7,749 nt of DNA, taken from NCBI GenBank assembly GCA_965369325.1, contig CBDUQI010000249.1, positions 1-7,749 on the forward strand, given 5' to 3'. The notes under the pieces were generated by a model. That model did not search any database, was not told the DNA's origin, and saw nothing but the letters and a program-made list of their open reading frames with translations. The DNA comes from CBDUQI01 sp965369325 (lineage in GTDB: Bacteria; Pseudomonadota; Gammaproteobacteria; Steroidobacterales; JBCBZW01). A program made the translations under genes and the position numbers. Positions within the stretch are counted from its first letter, which is position 1. Each line of letters begins with the position of its first letter. Below are positions 6,904 through 7,749 of the stretch, piece by piece.

Positions 6904-6921
6904 GCGAGCGGCGCGAGCGGC
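6904..6921. repeat. Tandem 9-bp duplication after cydB
   Basis: GCGAGCGGC occurs twice in a row (6904-6912, 6913-6921). It runs into a 12-bp perfect GC palindrome GGCGCGCGCGCC (6919-6930). It lies 11 bp past the cydB stop. It may be a slippage product in very GC-rich non-coding DNA, or part of a structured 3' end of the cyd transcript. Confidence 0.5.
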
Positions 6922-6952
6922 GCGCGCGCCCTGCACCGAGTGATTCCGGCTG

Positions 6953-6971
6953 CACCGCGTCGAGCGCGGTG
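6953..6971. terminator. Hairpin between convergent genes, possible terminator
   Basis: CACCGCG (6953-6959) and CGCGGTG (6965-6971) form a perfect 7-bp stem with a 5-nt loop TCGAG. It lies between the cydB stop (6893) and the stop of the opposing ArsR gene (6977). Neither strand has a T-run after it, so at most it would act with a factor such as Rho or protect 3' ends. Confidence 0.3.
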
Positions 6972-6976
6972 GACGG

Positions 6977-7306
6977 CTATTCCTCGACGGCTGCTCGCAA
7001 TCGCTCGATCGACTCGTCCCACTGCTGCGAAGCACGGGCCAGGTAGGCGCTGGCATTCGCGATAGGAGCGGGCCTGATGGTAAATCGGCTCTCCCTGCCT
7101 ATCCGCTTACAAGAGACAATGCCGGCTTGTTTCAGTACCTGCAGGTGTTTGGTGACACCTTGGCGCGTCAGGCTGAGACCTTCCGTGAGTTGCGCAATAC
7201 AATGCGGCTTGCCGTCACTAAGACGGGACACAAGCGCGAGGCGTGTACTGTCGCCAAGCGCGGCGAACACGGGCGCCGTCCGCGCGGCGCTGCTAGCGTT
7301 CGACAT
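6977..7306 (-). CDS. ArsR-family winged-helix regulator
   Basis: This is a 109-residue DNA-binding protein. It opens with VFAALGDSTRLALVSRLSDG (13-32), the hallmark start of ArsR-like HTH domains. The recognition region LSLTRQGVTKHLQVLKQAG is at 44-62, and the wing is around CKRIGRESRFTI (66-77). The metal-sensing ELCVCDL-type motif is replaced by HCIAQL (35-40), so a classical arsenic or cadmium sensor is unlikely. The ATG at 7306 is preferred over an in-frame TTG at 7315, though its ribosome site is weak. It overlaps the end of the SRPBCC gene by 14 nt, so translation is probably coupled. ArsR and SRPBCC/AHSA1 genes are often paired, with the regulator controlling the pair. The target and signal are unknown. 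Confidence 0.88.
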   Translation of the reverse strand: MSNASSAARTAPVFAALGDSTRLALVSRLSDGKPHCIAQLTEGLSLTRQGVTKHLQVLKQAGIVSCKRIGRESRFTIRPAPIANASAYLARASQQWDESIERLRAAVEE

Positions 7307-7749
7307 AGGCGGCAACGTTAGTGGCCTGGATGTCCCAACCCTGCGTATTGGAACGCAGCGCCTCCAGTCGCTTTGCTTCTGGAAACTGTTGAAAGCCGGA
7401 CTCTGTAATGGTAAGACGCGTGCCCTTACCGTTTGCCTCTAGCAGAAACTCGACCCGTACTTTTGCTTCCGTATCGTAAGCGGTGTCAGGATCAATGGCG
7501 CTCGGGGGCCATGAGAACGCAAACAGGCGTTCGTGCTCCATTTGCTCAGTCACTGACACCCATTGCACATCTTCGTGACCCGGGTAGGTGATATTTCCGG
7601 TGGTAGTCGCGCCCACTTCAAACGGCTGATCGAGTCGAACTCGAAACCACTCCCCAAATTCCTTGTGATCCGTGATGGCCCGCCAGACCCGTGCAACGGG
7701 TGCGGCAAGATCGACCACCTTTTCGATTTTGTCCTGGTCCTTGTGAATA
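7293..7749 (-). CDS. SRPBCC (AHSA1-like) domain protein, 5' end outside window
   Basis: 151 codons are visible and the frame stays open to the window end, so the true start lies to the right. A GTG at 7718 is possible, but it would remove the first beta strand (DKIEKVVDLAAPVARVWRAI), so I treat the gene as partial. Family features are the strand-helix opening APVARVWRAITDHKEFGEWF, a central VQWVSVTEQMEHERLFAFSW, and the C-terminal helix with WDIQATNVAAYVER. SRPBCC/START-like folds form a hydrophobic pocket for lipids or other small ligands; AHSA1 names the Hsp90-activator relatives, but bacterial members mostly have no known function. It is upstream of, and overlaps by 14 nt, the ArsR-type regulator. 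This order (SRPBCC first) is less familiar to me than regulator first. Confidence 0.85.
   Translation of the reverse strand, partial: IHKDQDKIEKVVDLAAPVARVWRAITDHKEFGEWFRVRLDQPFEVGATTTGNITYPGHEDVQWVSVTEQMEHERLFAFSWPPSAIDPDTAYDTEAKVRVEFLLEANGKGTRLTITESGFQQFPEAKRLEALRSNTQGWDIQATNVAAYVER

Noticed and set aside
6149..6943. 264-codon plus-strand frame over cydB, ending after it
   Set aside because: It is a shadow of cydB in another frame, rich in Arg/His/Ala, with no family resemblance; its last 15 codons also do not encode a CydX-like helix.
6953..6971. Strong intrinsic terminator for cydB and the ArsR gene
   Set aside because: The stem is perfect but no T-run follows on either strand, so I list it only as a weak candidate.

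Overview
The window looks like chromosomal DNA from a fairly GC-rich Gram-negative bacterium, most likely a gamma- or betaproteobacterium. This rests on Sec signal peptides, a 17 kDa-surface-antigen-like glycine-zipper protein, a bd-type quinol oxidase and GGAG-type ribosome binding sites. I cannot place it to genus. Nothing marks it as a phage, plasmid or insertion element, and I see no rRNA, tRNA or CRISPR.

Left part, minus strand (1-3525). Reading in transcription order, there is a small exported glycine-zipper protein (3525-2983). It is followed 37 nt later by a large exported protein with one N-terminal PDZ domain and a long, unrecognised, mainly helical remainder (2945-321). After a 177-nt structured gap comes the first 47 residues of a protein cut by the window edge (143-1). 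Its N-terminus resembles a TIR domain. The first two genes look like an operon acting in the periplasm or outer membrane. Whether the third gene belongs with them is open.

Middle part, plus strand (3811-6893). A GbsR/MarR-type regulator and the two subunits of a short-Q-loop (CioAB/cyanide-insensitive-like) cytochrome bd quinol oxidase form a compact operon. It is driven by a near-consensus sigma-70 promoter (TTGTCA, 18 nt, TATAAT). A 24-bp near-perfect palindrome starts inside the -10 box and covers the expected transcription start, so it is the obvious candidate operator for autoregulation. All heme- and quinol-site residues I could check in CydA are present. No cydX or cydDC is visible.

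Right part, minus strand (7749-6977). A 5'-truncated SRPBCC/AHSA1-type protein overlaps a small ArsR-family regulator that lacks the usual metal-binding CxC motif. These two converge on cydB across an 83-bp GC-rich gap with short repeats and a hairpin.

The items most worth a second look are the TIR-like start at the edge, the uncharacterised PDZ/glycine-zipper pair, and the operator upstream of the regulator-oxidase operon. I do not see enough to claim a new defence or other system inside this window alone.
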